A stretch of DNA of 64,000 nucleotides from Sapria himalayana. Its lineage: Eukaryota; Streptophyta; Magnoliopsida; Malpighiales; Rafflesiaceae. The stretch lies in the NCBI GenBank assembly GCA_029783825.1, contig JAREIK010017918.1:1844501-1908500 (forward strand), written 5' to 3'. Under the pieces are notes generated by a model. That model was not told the DNA's origin and did no database searches. It was given only the letters and a program-made list of their open reading frames with translations. The position numbers and the translations under genes were made by a program. Positions 1 to 11,378 of this stretch are shown piece by piece; the stretch's first letter is position 1, and each line of letters starts with the position of its first letter.

Positions 1-427
1 CTTCAATTAGCAAGTATGGTGATTGACCATGATAATGCACTCACACACATGTAAATGAGATGCCACTATACATATACAACATAATGTGCCAATTCACTAT
101 AATGTCATGCCACAAATTATTAAACAACCATAAAACCCATTTTCATTATGCACCTCGCATCTTGGACAACTACATCACATGCATATAACTTCCAACCATA
201 TTCAATTTTAATACACATAATAAGCCAATACACTGATCAAAATCACTTCATGCATATAGAGATATTTATATCGCATAGTTATTATGTTATAAGGTTTGAC
301 ATATATGTGTATTTAATAAATTCTGTCAAGAATTGGGCAGCCTCCAAATCCTATTTCAATTATAAAAGTTTCATTGTAATTTATATTTTTTAAAGATATT
401 TCTTTCCAATAGATTATTACCATATAA
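1..427. other. AT-rich intergenic DNA, no gene seen
   Basis: Only short chance reading frames without recognisable protein character occur here. No repeat, RNA gene or splice-bounded exon could be supported. The last three bases (TAA, 425-427) form the left target-site duplication of the MITE that follows. Confidence 0.6.
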
Positions 428-760
428 GAGCATCTCCAACTCACACTCTATTTCTTTATTTTTAGCTATTTTAGTTAGCTAAACACAAAAATTCTCTCCC
501 ACCCACTCTCTATTTCCTAGTTTACTCAAATTGGTAAAAAAATGTGGAGAGCCATTTGAGCTTTCTAAATTTTCTCTCAACCTTTTTTTCTCTCTATCTC
601 TCTCTATATATATGTTTGACTTTTTAAAAATTATTGGAAGTTAGGTGTAAGATAGAAAGTGTGGTTGGAGTGTATTCTAAAAAATTACTAGCTAAAGTAG
701 TAAATTTAATATTTAAATATATTTTGAGTAGCTATTTTGTTAAGTGTGGTTGGAGATCTC
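428..760. mobile_element. MITE, PIF/Harbinger (Tourist-like) type
   Basis: The left end reads GAGCATCTCCAACTCACAC and the right end GTGTGGTTGGAGATCTC, which are inverted copies with a few differences. TAA stands immediately outside each end (425-427 and 761-763), the 3-bp TWA duplication typical of PIF/Harbinger. The 333-bp interior is AT-rich and non-coding, as expected for a MITE. GAGCATCTCCAAC-type ends are common in plant MITEs (established knowledge). Superfamily assignment rests on TIR and TSD only. Confidence 0.75.
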
Positions 761-779
761 TAAGTCCTTACTTATAAAT

Positions 780-1140
780 TTGAATCACCTCATTTAGGTC
801 ACAATGATGTCATAACTTTAGGAAAAGTCATGACGTTAGGAAAATTAGTAACTTAATAAAAAGTTATGCCTTAAGAAAATTTTTCATATCTAAGATGAAA
901 AGCTACATCCATGAAAAAAGTCATGGAATCCAAAAAGAGAACAATTTTATAGCTAAAGTAAAAGGCCATATCTTTCAAGAAAAAAGTTATGATTTTAGAA
1001 AAAATCACAAATATATAGAAAGAAAGTCATGAATTTAAGAAAAAATCATAACATAAGAACAATGTTGTAGGTAGCAACACATTTTATGACTTTTTTGATA
1101 TGTCATAACTCCAAAAAAGTAATTTCACAAACTCAAGTAT
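780..1140. repeat. Degenerate repeats of a TCATGAC/GTCATAAC motif
   Basis: Short variants of 'agtcatgac', 'gtcataac' and 'aagttatg' recur every 20-40 bases, each followed by A/T-rich filler such as 'ttaggaaaa'. The same style of sequence occurs inside the gypsy-type LTRs later in the window (for example 42300-42780 and 59750-60330), so this may be a fragment of one. No coding potential. Confidence 0.4.
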
Positions 1141-1325
1141 CAGTATATTATGTATCAACCCCAAATTTGAGCCACTCCTGACTATATGTCTTTAATTATT
1201 CTAGCTTTGTTTCATCTTCAGAGAATGTAGGAAATCTTTTTGTTGAATTTAAATTTTACCTAGGTATTTACATTCATCCCCCCTAAAAAAATTTCAACCA
1301 TAAAATTCACATACATATACTTTCA

Positions 1326-1328
<3 letters not shown>

Positions 1329-1362
<34 letters not shown>
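1329..1362. repeat. (CA)n microsatellite
   Basis: About 17 uninterrupted CA units in non-coding DNA. Confidence 0.95.
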
Positions 1363-1366
<4 letters not shown>

Positions 1367-1770
1367 GCCATTATTAATATCGAAGGACTAGAACATCCTT
1401 TCATTTGCAAATAAGAAAGGATAATTAGCATCCTTTCAATTCACATATATTGTTTATCTATGGCATCCGCCCCAAATAAACTATTCACTTTTACTAGTCT
1501 CGTAGTATTGTCTCATTAAATTTTATTCTTGATTATCCATGATGCACTCTGGCCCCTTCTCAAAAGTTCAATTAACATTAACCATGATCTCCCCCCTTCC
1601 AATCCACCATGTGGGTCAAGCTTGGAGTGTACATTTAGAGCATATATACATGGAATGCTACATGAACACTCAATAAGCTTGGTGGTAAATCCAATCTGCA
1701 AGCTATCATGTCTACCCTCTCAAGTACTTCGAATGATCCAATACATCTCTCATTGATAATTTTCCATGCT
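1363..1770. other. Intergenic DNA, no gene seen
   Basis: Overlapping short frames occur on both strands at 1516-1756, but neither looks like a known protein and they are mutual shadows. The last 8 bases (TCCATGCT) would be the left target-site duplication of the following element, but no matching right copy was found. Confidence 0.5.
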
Positions 1771-2262
1771 TAGAGGTGTCAAACAGGCTGGGCGGTCCTA
1801 TTCAGCACTGCCTTGCCTAGCATGGCACGGTTTGGAACCATGCATTGGGCTGGGCCAGGCTGCCCTTTGGCATGATTCATGTCGTGTTGGGCTATCATGA
1901 ACTATTTTAAGCTAGACACGACATGTGTGCCTAGCCTTACGGCATGATAAACCAACCTAGCTGATCTTCCGACGGGATCCCTGTCGGATGGTCATTCGGG
2001 CTATTTACTTTTTTTTTAATTTGATCACCCCATCATGGAGTGGTCCATTTTAAAAAAAATGTGGCCACATGGCCGAGGGTAATTGGTGGGCCACATGGCC
2101 ATTTTATTAGGCATAGCATGGTCAGCAATACCATGCCCACCGTGTCGCACTGGGCCAGTGGACTGCACACCATGTCATGCTTGGCACGACACTACACAAT
2201 GGCCTAACTGGGCCGAGAAAAAATAGGATGTGCCGGCATGGCATGGCACAGCCTCTTTTTTA
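1771..2262. mobile_element. GC-rich hAT-like non-autonomous element, copy A (right end decayed)
   Basis: Begins with TAGAGGTGTCAAACAGGCTG, the same terminal motif as five other GC-rich islands in this window. The interior is rich in GGCATGGCACGG-type runs, in sharp contrast to the AT-rich flanks. The right end should read GTTTGACACCTCTA but is no longer recognisable; sequence similarity fades near 'cacagcctcttttt'. No target-site duplication could be confirmed, so the right boundary is approximate. No transposase is encoded. Confidence 0.6.
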
Positions 2263-2560
2263 TAGTTCGAACTCCTAGCACATGAGTTCAAGTTGATCAA
2301 CCTAGATCAACTAGTACTCAAGTGTGACGAGTTCCCACTATAAATATGAGGTCACAATTTCAAATCCTAGGGAATATGATATGAGAGGCATGAGAATAAG
2401 TCATGCTGCATATATGTAAAACTATATGACCTAATGGATTAAGTAGACAATATGAGTATGCCCAATGAAGAGAGTCGAGCACCCAATTAATACTCGTGAG
2501 GTTGCCTGAGGAATAAAATCGAATGGGGATCACATTTGTTACATAGATTTGAATTTTTAA
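2263..2560 (+). mobile_element. Possible decayed tRNA-derived SINE
   Basis: Sequence around 2335-2385 ('cccactataaatatgaggtcac' followed by 'atttcaaatccta') resembles the B-box region of plant SINEs (consensus GGTTCGAATCC) with several changes. There is no clear A box, 3' tail or target-site duplication. This is a weak family impression only. Confidence 0.2.
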
Positions 2561-5369
2561 AGAGAATATTTGCTCAGTTTGAACCTCACATGAGTGATTT
2601 GATCATTATACAATTAAATGAAAAATAAAATTTTGATTTCTTTAATTTATCTTTCCATTTCATGATTTTTCTTTTGTTTCTCTTTTTCTTTCTTGTCTTT
2701 CTTTAGTTTTTTCTTATTTTTTAACCAAAAACATTGAAATAAAACATAAATTTCATGATTTTTGGTTTTAACTTATTCTATGAAGTGATGAGGGTTGAGG
2801 TTAATTAATGCATTTTCATTTTTATTGCTTAATTGTATAAATTAGACTTAAAACTATGCAAATTCTCAACCCTTTTTTCCTTTTATTATTGTTTGAGTTT
2901 GGATTATGGTTATAGATCTCAAATTGAAATATTAGAGGTAGGTTTTGATGTTTAAGGCTTGGAAAATCTTGGTTAAAATAGGAAATCTCTAGAAACTCAT
3001 GAAGTTTCATACTTTTTGAGGTGTTATTTTATTTATGTAATTATAAACCTTTTGTTTTTTATTCTTTGAAATAAGTTTCATAAAATTTAAATCATTAAAT
3101 TAAAATATATGATTAATTGATGAAAACTCATAAATTAGATTCTAAGAAATGATATTTTGATAAATTTAGAAACTCATTTACTCATGTGCTTGTTTAGAGA
3201 AATTTATTTTTAAAAAAAAAAAAGAGAAAATGATATTTGGTTGTGTGTAAATTGTATCAAAAAATATAGTTAATAGATTGTTTGGCTAATTTTGAAATGG
3301 GATGATGCTAATATGTTTGTGTAAACGACTATGAAAGATAATTTTATGTTATATGTTATATAATATTTTTAAATGAAATTTGAATAATTTTGGAAAAATG
3401 CTTATTTTAGATATGGGGTTTTGAGGTAACTATTAGTCCTGACAATGACATGGAGGGATACAACTATAAGAATATTCACAGAGGCAGGAATTTATATGCC
3501 CTTGAAAGAATGACCTTAAACCCCATTGTACACTTGTAGTGGAGTTTTGTTATGTGAAGGTGGCGTTGCTAGGCTAGAAACTAATAAATCTTTCTTGGGT
3601 CTTCATATCATGGGAGTGAGTGTGTATGTTCCCATGTGAGTATAGTAGCTAGATTGGAATTAGCATGTTAGTTTTTCCCTCTACATGTCTTGTTGTGGTC
3701 TAATAGAGCCTTGATATTCATAAATTATATACATTTGAGAAAATGAGATATGAATTAAAAAATAAATTTTTTGAGAACTTACATACATTTACATTATGGT
3801 TTTATGAATTTTCATAGCCATGTATATGTATAAATATATATATGAATACTACAAATCTTTTTCTTAGACTCTTAAATTATATATTAAAAAATATAAGTGA
3901 CTATAGAGATAAAAGATTTTTTTATTGGGCATTAGTTGTTAACCCTTATATTCCTTAAGTGAAGGAAATGTCATTGGCCAACCCTGATTCTAAGGCTTGC
4001 AAATCTATGCAAGGGTTTTGGTAGAATATTTAGATGAATTTTTTTGAATCCTTATTGTATATTTGGCCATAAGATAATTTTGTATAAATGACTTTTCCTT
4101 TATATATGAATATTTAAACTTAATGGTTTATGCTTATATATACATGATGTTATTTAGTATTCAATCTGTTTAAAATGGTGATATGTAGGGATCTTGACCT
4201 ATTTTTTTATTTGCTTCAATTGAATTTTTGAGATTGTTAATATTTTAGAAAATTAAACTTAACATGAAAAGTGAGAAGAGAATAACTTATTTTTGGCTTG
4301 TCTAAAGTTTTCTACAAAGCAGTTGATCACAAGCAGCACTATTTATAATATGTATTTTTCTTGATTTTTTTCCAATATAAATTCTTTTATTTTGGATCAA
4401 TATTTTAATAAACACTCTCCCATTTATATTTAAATGTACCTTGTGAGTAATTTACTAAATTTACAAATGCCCTCCATAAAAAAAAAACTCAAAAAACTCC
4501 TCACATGGAATTTTAAAGTATTTAAAATTTTATTAACTTTAACTAATTAAACCAAGCATATCACATCTCCTAAGTAGGAGTGTCTAGGAGTCGTGACATT
4601 ATTAATCAAAACATTATCACTTAATTTCATTTCTATAATCAACTTAAATTTTCCAACGTGTGTTGTAAGCTTATGTTGTAGTATTTAGATGAATAATTAT
4701 CCAGGAAATCATTATGTTGCATGTATATATTAGGTTATTGTTTAGTATGATGACAATATTCTATCTAGAAGTGATAAATCATAAGTTGGAGTTTCATTAG
4801 ACAGTATCTTTGATTTTTATGGATAAATTTATTGAGATATTAATCTCTTCTAAATTAACCATTTAAGTGAGTCTTGTGCATTAGATATGACATTTTTTAT
4901 TAACATAAATAATATTTAATTAAGAGCACTCACTCATTGATTTACTTTTTAATTTAGTATCATCAACATAATGTAAGAAACATGAATTATTATTGATATT
5001 AGTAGTGCTAACATTCAAAAAATGAAAACATTCTAATTCATTTAAATAATAATTATTATTATTAAATATTCTTTGGTGGTAACTAACAATTAATTTTCAT
5101 CATTGAGATTTGAGATGGCGAGAACTATGATGTCATTGTATGGAAAACTTGTTTGATGTACAATGGAATTTACACCATGCAAATACATAATAAAAAAAAT
5201 TGCTATACTAATTTGCAAAAAAAAAATTATTTTTTGAGCATGCACAAATCCATTAACAATAAGATTGTTTAACATCATAAATATAATTATTTTCATTACA
5301 TAGATAATATTTTACCATTAATAATTGATATTCTGTGTTAATCCACTCAAGTAAATATCATTAATATAA
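2561..5369. other. AT-rich DNA without recognisable genes
   Basis: Nearly 3 kb with only short frames full of I, N, K and F that look like chance ORFs. A slightly more complex stretch at about 3420-3720 could be an old LTR fragment, but I found no partner for it in this window. Nothing else is identified. Confidence 0.5.
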
Positions 5370-5700
5370 TGTTAAGTACATTAATGACAAATTGTTTCTT
5401 TTAATATAGTTTGATGATAAACTTTTGATAGAACGCGTGCATATATTTGTGTTTGTGCGTGTATGTGTTTGTGTGGGTGGTAGGTGTGTGTCTATTGCAC
5501 ATTAGTGCATTTAAAACAAACACGAGCAGAAATGAGTTTGAAAAATCAATCCTAGCATATAAAACTTAGAAATTAAAAATAAAAACAATTGCAATTCATT
5601 AACAATTCTTCACACACACATTGATGCATCTGCACGGGTATACGAATGTGGATGAGCACACACATATGAACACACATGCACACAAGTATGCAGACACATA
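5370..5700. repeat. Direct repeat block X, copy 1
   Basis: Shares extended similarity with 9950-10225: 'acattaatgaca', 'tagaac.c..gcatatat', a TG-rich stretch, 'gcattagtg', 'aaaacaaacatgcacagacatgag' style sequence, and 'aattcattaacaattcttcacaca'. It stops where the first LTR of the following copia element begins. Non-coding; CA-rich at its right end. Confidence 0.6.
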
Positions 5701-5706
5701 CACACT

Positions 5707-6576
5707 TGTTGGGTTTGCCTGGGTTTGGGGAAGACTGGGTTACCTATTTTTGGTTCAAGTTATTTTGGTTTTGTTTGGTTTTGATTTTTATGTTAATTTA
5801 AATATAAATGAGAGCATGAGTGCTCTCATTTATTAAGGTATGTTTAATATTAAAAATAAAGTTGTAACATTTTTTATAATATATATTAAGACATGCTAAT
5901 AAGTAAATTCACATTAAGACATGCTAATATAAACAAAAAGAGAAATAGGATAATGCATGAATAAGTAAATTCAAAAGTTACAATATATATTATGATCTTT
6001 CAGAAATTCTTTTTGTGTGCATGGGTGTTAATATGTTTTGGGTTTCTCTTTTATAACTCAAAAATGATATGTTATATATTGTTTTTAAGGTTTCTTTCTT
6101 CAATATGATTTTATAATATAATTGAAAGATTATATTTACTTCTCATCTCTTTTATCTAGGAACTTGCTAAGGAAGAACAAGAGTTCATGCAATATTCATA
6201 TGGTATTTGTGTGGTGTTCATGTAATGTTTGTTCAAGGTTTATACATAGGACATATAGTGTTCATGCAGTCTCCATGAGGTGATCATTCATGTAGTGTTC
6301 GTGTTGTGTTTGTGATGTGCTCATGTTACTAGAAAATCTTCAAAAGAATACAAGAGAACTTAAATATTATAAAAGGTGTTTTCAATTACATTAACAATTT
6401 AAATTTTGAATTGTGTTATGATTAAAGCATTTTAAATTGTATGTTTAATTATGTAAATATTCTATCATTTTTTGGGGTAAAATATTTATTTATAATTGTG
6501 TGTGTGTGTATGTGTTGTATTTATATATATTTTGGATAATATATATATATTATATAAATGGGCAAATTCATATATG

Positions 6577-6617
<41 letters not shown>

Positions 6618-6622
6618 GACAA
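5707..6622 (+). repeat. Left LTR of copia element 0
   Basis: Begins TGTTGGGTTTGCCTGGG. Aligns by eye with 8980-9845 over features such as 'gttaatttaaatataaatgag', 'ttttgtgtgc', 'tataactcaaaaatgata', 'catctcttttatctaggaactt', 'gttcatgcaatattcat' and a terminal (TG)n run (6579-6615). The right boundary is inferred from 'ttagaca' just after the microsatellite. Confidence 0.65.
6579..6615. repeat. (TG)n microsatellite inside LTR
   Basis: About 18 TG units. The partner LTR carries a (TG)n of its own at the same relative place (9789-9836). Confidence 0.95.
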
Positions 6623-6899
6623 TTTAAAATATATTTATATATTTATGTATTTCAGATAGAAAATTTATAAACCTACAAAATTATATGGAACCTATTGCAT
6701 ATTTTGGATTGATTTTTTTAACAATAAAAATTAAAATATTTTAAAAAGACAAATATCAAAGTAATTAACATTGATGGATAGGAGAAAAATTTTACCACTA
6801 TTCTTAGTTTTCGAGCTGAATCTCGGTCGATACCAAACAAGTGATATTAAAAATTAATTTTTTTGGTATTTTTTGGTATTTTTATTTTCAGTGATTAGA

Positions 6900-8100
6900 T
6901 TTTTTTTTTGATGCACGGAGAGAATAATTTACTTGGAATGAAATGGTTGGAATTATCTAACTATTCATCTTATAAAATAAAAATAATGAATCTTTTAATT
7001 AAGAGAAACTTACTTGAATGGCTTTTAGAGATCCAAAGTCAAATGTATGGATGAAGCTATGTGGAAGAAATTATACTTAAAGACATCTGTCACAATAAGA
7101 TAATGGGTAGGAATTAGAGGTGTCAAACGGGCCGTGCTCTGCTTGTCTCGGCACAGTTTTTTGGGGGTTCAGCCCGGCACGGGCCCGTGGCACGATTCGC
7201 TGAGTTCGGCCCGGTCGAGCCGAACCCTAAATTAAAAAAAATTAGGGTTTCGGCACGCCCAAAACCCTAATTTTAAAAAAAATTAGGAATTGGGCGTGCC
7301 TGAAACCCTAATTTTTAAAAAAATTAGGGTTTCGACGCCATAGTAACCCTAATTTTTTAAAAAAAATTTGGCACGGTACCGTGCCGGGCCAAGCATAGCA
7401 TGAGGCCCGGTTGACCTCGGCATGGCACAGCACGAGCCCGGGCACGAGAAATTTCCGTGCAGTGCCTCGTGCCGGGCCGGCCCGGCCCTGCCCGGTTGAC
7501 ATCTCTAGTTGGAATGATAATTTTTCATCACTCTACTAATTAACATAAAAGCAAATGAGATGTAAAAAAAAGTTAGAATTAATGTATGAGAAAATTACAT
7601 CAAGAAATAGGACCCTAATAATTCAGTGTTTGGTTAAGTTGTAATATCATGATGGATCTAATATGGATGCTCACTTGACTCTTTTTAAAGCTTTGATTAA
7701 CTAGCTAGTATTGATAAAAATAATGTTGGATGATAAGGTTCAAACATCTCTACTTCTTAGTTCTCTTTCCGAGAGTTTGGAGACACTCATAAACTCTATA
7801 AGTACATGTTCTCCTAATAAATTCCTTATAATGATTATTATTACCATAATACCAAGTTTGGTAAGTGAGGTTGCGAGACAACGGGAAAAAAAGACTTTTC
7901 CTAATATCAATATTTCTGAAGAAAATGAGAGGAAAAGAGAATGAGTTCAAAACTTATATTGGGGGAGGGAAGTGAGAGCTATTTCAAACGAAAGTTTATA
8001 GACAAACTCATTGTGAAGAATTACTGCTGTAATCAAGTAGGGCACTTCAAGATATACTATCCCAAGTGGAAGAAATTCTAAGAAGAGCAAAGAAAGATAG
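6900..8100 (+). pseudogene. Copia gag pseudogene, interrupted by an hAT-like element
   Basis: Gag-like sequence (UBN2-type copia Gag) is recognisable in pieces. An N-terminal part at 6940-7110 reads like W-x-I-K-M-x-N-L-L-I-K. After the insertion at 7115-7507, a segment at 7711-7830 contains DDKVQTSLLLSSLSESLETL, which fits the copia Gag pattern 'D-D-x-x-Q...L-L-x-S-L-P-x-S'. A degenerate zinc knuckle at about 8020-8075 reads KNYCCNQVGHFKIYYPKW; the normal C-x2-C-x4-H-x4-C has lost Cys residues. Frameshifts and stops throughout. Confidence 0.65.
7115..7507. mobile_element. GC-rich hAT-like non-autonomous element, copy B (393 bp)
   Basis: Left end TAGAGGTGTCAAACGGGCC and right end GGTTGACATCTCTA are inverted copies. 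Outside them stand GTAGGAAT (7107-7114) and GTTGGAAT (7508-7515), an 8-bp target-site duplication with one difference, as expected for hAT transposons. The interior is GC-rich and contains 'aaccctaatttt...aaattagggttt' palindromes including telobox motifs (7262-7270, 7303-7311; reverse at 7242-7250 and 7324-7332). It interrupts the copia gag remnant. It encodes nothing recognisable; the minus-strand frame at 7308-7502 is a chance GC-rich ORF. Confidence 0.85.
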
Positions 8101-8164
8101 ATGAGTAAAACATTTGCCATCATTCCAAAGCCAGACTAGTTTTTGATATTTTCATCCTGTAACT

Positions 8165-8965
8165 ATGAATTATTTAGGATTGAGAAGATGGAATGACTCG
8201 AGAATACTAGACATTTATGTTGGTTTAGAGACAAATATAGAATACCAATTGTTTCTCAATGATGACCGATATATCCTAGATGTTAGAATGAACCTACTAT
8301 CTGAAGAAATATTAGATATTATGAGTCATATGAGAAAATTTTGGGAATGACAATGGAACTTGGTAAAAGGGTCGCTGACTATAGTGAGAGGTCGAAGGAT
8401 AAATTTCCCTTATATTATCCGAGTAAGTGTTAGCTCGGATCGAGTAAATATTTGGTGAAAAATTATAAGCATTGACTCTAAGCTGCATAGATGATAAACT
8501 TGGATATCTTTGTGTGGTCAATTTACTTTCCATTGAAAATTAGTCTACACTATTTATCCAAAAGTCACTTAGTGATGATAAGATAATAGATGACTAGGAA
8601 AAGTCATACAACTATGATTTTTTAACCTCATCCTTCAAGGAGTTCAAGGAAAAATCAATCTAGATTCTTCAGATGCTTGTTCCGAGATAAGAAAAAATTT
8701 CGAATGAATCACTAATGATATTACTTTTAATCTAACAACTCATAGAGATCACATGAATGATCAAAGAAAATCTTATGAATTAGAAGTAAAAGTTAATATT
8801 TTTACTGTGACTGTACTCGGTTTGTATGATTGCTTCTAATTTCAAAAAAATATTTATTCGTATGAATAATAAGAAATGATTTTGTAGTCTATGGGATAAA
8901 ATATATTTTCTGACTTAGATTGTTTAAATTTAAAATAAGAACATATCTTGATCTGCTGAAATATG
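8165..8965 (+). pseudogene. Copia protease/pre-integrase region remnant
   Basis: A 61-residue open stretch at 8165-8350 ends in a segment resembling 'I-L-D-V-R-x-x-x-x-L-x-x-x...L-L-S-E', like the region between copia protease and pre-integrase (typical 'DVRHVPDLKKNLISL'). Following sequence is too broken to assign. No intact catalytic motifs. Confidence 0.4.
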
Positions 8966-8979
8966 ACAAATGGAGAGAT

Positions 8980-9771
8980 TGTTTTGCCTGCTTGGGTTTG
9001 AAGTAGATTGAATTATTTCATTTAATTTAATTTTTTTTTTGATTTTGTTTGATTTTGGTTTTTGTGATAATTTAAATTTAAATGAGTGTGTGTGATCATA
9101 TTTATTGGGATATCATTAAAATTTAAAACAAATTGATACCTTTGTTTATAAAACTTGGTTTGAACACATGCAATGTCGATACAAACTAAGGCACGATAAA
9201 AATAAAAATAAAAAAATGAGATCATGCGTAAATAAAAAAATTTGAATGTCACCCAGATTGTAATTTTTTTGAAAATTATTTTTGTGTGCGAGTGCGTTAG
9301 TATTGGCATGTTTTGTATTTTTCTTCTATAACTCAAAAATGATAAGTTCTTTATCATTTTGAGATTTTTATTGGTAAGATTATATAAGATAATTGTGAGG
9401 GAGCATTTATTTTTCATCTCTTTTGTTCAAGGACTTCTAGTGGAATAATTAGGGTTCGTGCAGTGTTCATGCAGTGTTCGTTTAATATTGGTATGAGGTT
9501 CATGTTGAGGACATAAAATATTTGTATAGTATTTGTGAATATATTATTTGTGTTAGTGCTATGCTTGTGGTGCTCAGAAATCTTTGGAATACTACTAGAG
9601 AAATTAAACATCACAAAAAATATTTTAAATTATAATAATTATTTAAATTTTGAATTATGTTATGGATATTAATATATTAAAATTATATATATAATTATGT
9701 GAATATTCTACTATTTTTGGGGGTAGAATATTTATTTGTAATTATGTGTTCATATGGTGATAATGTATAGT

Positions 9772-9838
<67 letters not shown>

Positions 9839-9845
9839 ATTAACA
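8980..9845 (+). repeat. Right LTR of copia element 0
   Basis: Begins TGTTTTGCCTGCTTGGGTTTG, preceded directly by the polypurine tract. Corresponds to 5707-6622. Contains (TG)n at 9789-9836. The end is inferred at 'tttattaaca'. Confidence 0.65.
9789..9836. repeat. (TG)n microsatellite inside LTR
   Basis: About 24 TG units, preceded by a short (TA)n. Confidence 0.95.
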
Positions 9846-9949
9846 TGTCAAATTAATTAACATATTCTAATCCAACAATACATTGTTGGATTGGAAAAAT
9901 GTAACAACACTATTTTTGATTTTCAGAATGAATCACACTGTACCTATTA

Positions 9950-10225
9950 ATTACATTAATGACAGATAGTTTGCTTTTATTCTTGTCTGGTGACAAATTT
10001 TGCATAGAACACAAGCATATATGTTTGTGTGTGTGTATGTGATTGTTTCTATGTGCGCATTAGTGTATCTAAAACAAACATGCACAGACATGAGTCAAAA
10101 AATAAATACTAACAAGTAACATATAAAACTGAAAATATTATAAAAAAATCTAATTGAAATTCATTTACAATTCTTCACACATGCAGCACACGTGTACGCA
10201 GAGACACATACACACTTTATACATA
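9950..10225. repeat. Direct repeat block X, copy 2
   Basis: Partner of 5370-5700, ending in the same 'agacacatacacact' style sequence. Here the block follows the right LTR, whereas copy 1 precedes the left LTR. Confidence 0.6.
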
Positions 10226-10876
10226 TGTGCATCTGTGTGTGAGAGGAGAGAGCTTGTAAGTTTGTTATTAAGAACTGATAATGCGACAGCTATGAAACGG
10301 AAACTTAGTTATCGCTGACTCGGTGAATCCGCAAGACTTGCAAATTTGAAATCCAAAGCTGAATCATTCAAACATCCAAGTAGACTAAATAGCATTCAGC
10401 TTAGCTTCGTTGCTTGCAGCTCTCAAACAATAATGCCCTTTTACTAAATAATGTCACTTTTATTTAGAAATAAGCTGACGAAAGAATTCGTCATTTCACA
10501 TCAACTACTCAATTAACATTCTTCATAATATTTGTTTTTATATGTGGTACTATATATCTGTGAGTAGCCGAAATTCAAAGTTTTTCTTTTCATCAAAACA
10601 CAAAATCACTAAAACTAGATTATTATATTGTATTACTAGCATGCTGTATGCCCATAAACATGGCCAACGATTTTAAAAGAGAAAAAAAGTAATTTAATTG
10701 CTCCAATAATTACTATACAAATTTTATTTGTGATTTTTTCACATAAGCTAGATTCGTAATGTCATTGTGAAGAAGAACCTTGGTTTTTAATGGGGCGATC
10801 ATCCCTTCCCATTTAAATCCAACGATCATTTTTTTATCTAGTCGATATCGTCTCATCCTCTCTTGTTATCCCTATA
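10226..10876. promoter_or_regulatory. Presumed upstream region of the LBD gene
   Basis: Single-copy-looking sequence between the copia relics and the first CT-rich tract, on the sense side of the LBD gene. It contains a perfect inverted repeat (TGACGAA-AGAA-TTCGTCA, 10476-10493). No convincing TATA box was recognised, and the transcription start cannot be fixed by eye. Confidence 0.35.
10476..10493. promoter_or_regulatory. TGACG-type palindrome
   Basis: TGACGAA and TTCGTCA are perfect inverted 7-base arms around AGAA. Each arm holds TGACG, the core bound by plant TGA-class bZIP factors (as-1 type element), and TGAC, the KNOX core. Functional binding is inference only. Confidence 0.3.
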
Positions 10877-11083
10877 TCCCTCTCTCTCTCTCTCTCCCTC
10901 TCTATCTCCCCCCTCTCTCTCCCCCCTCTCTCCCTCTCTCCCTCTCTCTCTCTCCTTCTCTCCCCGCTCTCTCTCTCCCCCTCTCTATTCCCTCTCTCCC
11001 CCCTCTCTCTCTCCTCTCTCTCCCTCCCTCCCTCTCTCTATCTCTCCTTTCCCGCTTCCTCTCCCTCTCTCTCTCTCTCTCTC
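10877..11083 (+). repeat. CT-rich microsatellite tract 1
   Basis: About 207 bases made almost wholly of C and T on the strand of the LBD gene, mainly (CT)n with CCC interruptions. Long Ser/Leu/Pro frames across it are translation artefacts of the repeat. CT-rich tracts of this kind are common near plant transcription starts and in 5' leaders (established knowledge). Confidence 0.9.
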
Positions 11084-11378
11084 ATTCATCTTATTTGCGA
11101 AAGAAAATAACGAAACTGTTTCTACCACCTGTTGGGATCGAGAACTTAAGATTGGATCCAAAATTGTCTTGCATCAACTCTAACCAGCTTTCTGTTTCTC
11201 TCCCCTCTCGTTTCTTTCTCTATTTGATGAAGCCAAGATTAGGAGCTACTCGATATATAATTTATTTTGGATTTTGGGCATTGCACGTGCCTTCCAGAAT
11301 TCCTATGATTCAATTAGACTAATCTAAAAAGAAATCAGATAGAACGATCACTAAAGGGAATAATCACCATTAAAAAAG

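Larger units (their letters stand above)
5707..9845 (+). mobile_element. Decayed Ty1/copia retrotransposon (element 0)
   Basis: Two similar LTRs (5707 to about 6622 and 8980 to about 9845) flank an internal region with copia gag and protease-region remnants. A polypurine tract (ACAAATGGAGAGAT, 8966-8979) stands just before the second LTR, in the usual copia arrangement. The internal region is only about 2.35 kb including a 393-bp insertion, so most of integrase, RT and RNase H is missing. All frames are broken. LTR right boundaries are approximate. Confidence 0.7.

Noticed and set aside
2263..2560. tRNA gene
   Set aside because: Only a weak B-box-like stretch is present. I could not form a cloverleaf, so it is listed only as a low-confidence SINE.
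7242..7345. Interstitial telomere array
   Set aside because: CCCTAA/TTAGGG motifs occur only singly, separated by poly(T)/poly(A) and GC-rich spacers, not as tandem CCCTAAA arrays. They fit isolated teloboxes instead.
10780..11322. Long Ser/Leu/Pro-rich frames across the first CT tract
   Set aside because: They are translations of a (CT)n microsatellite in several frames at once, with no domain character.
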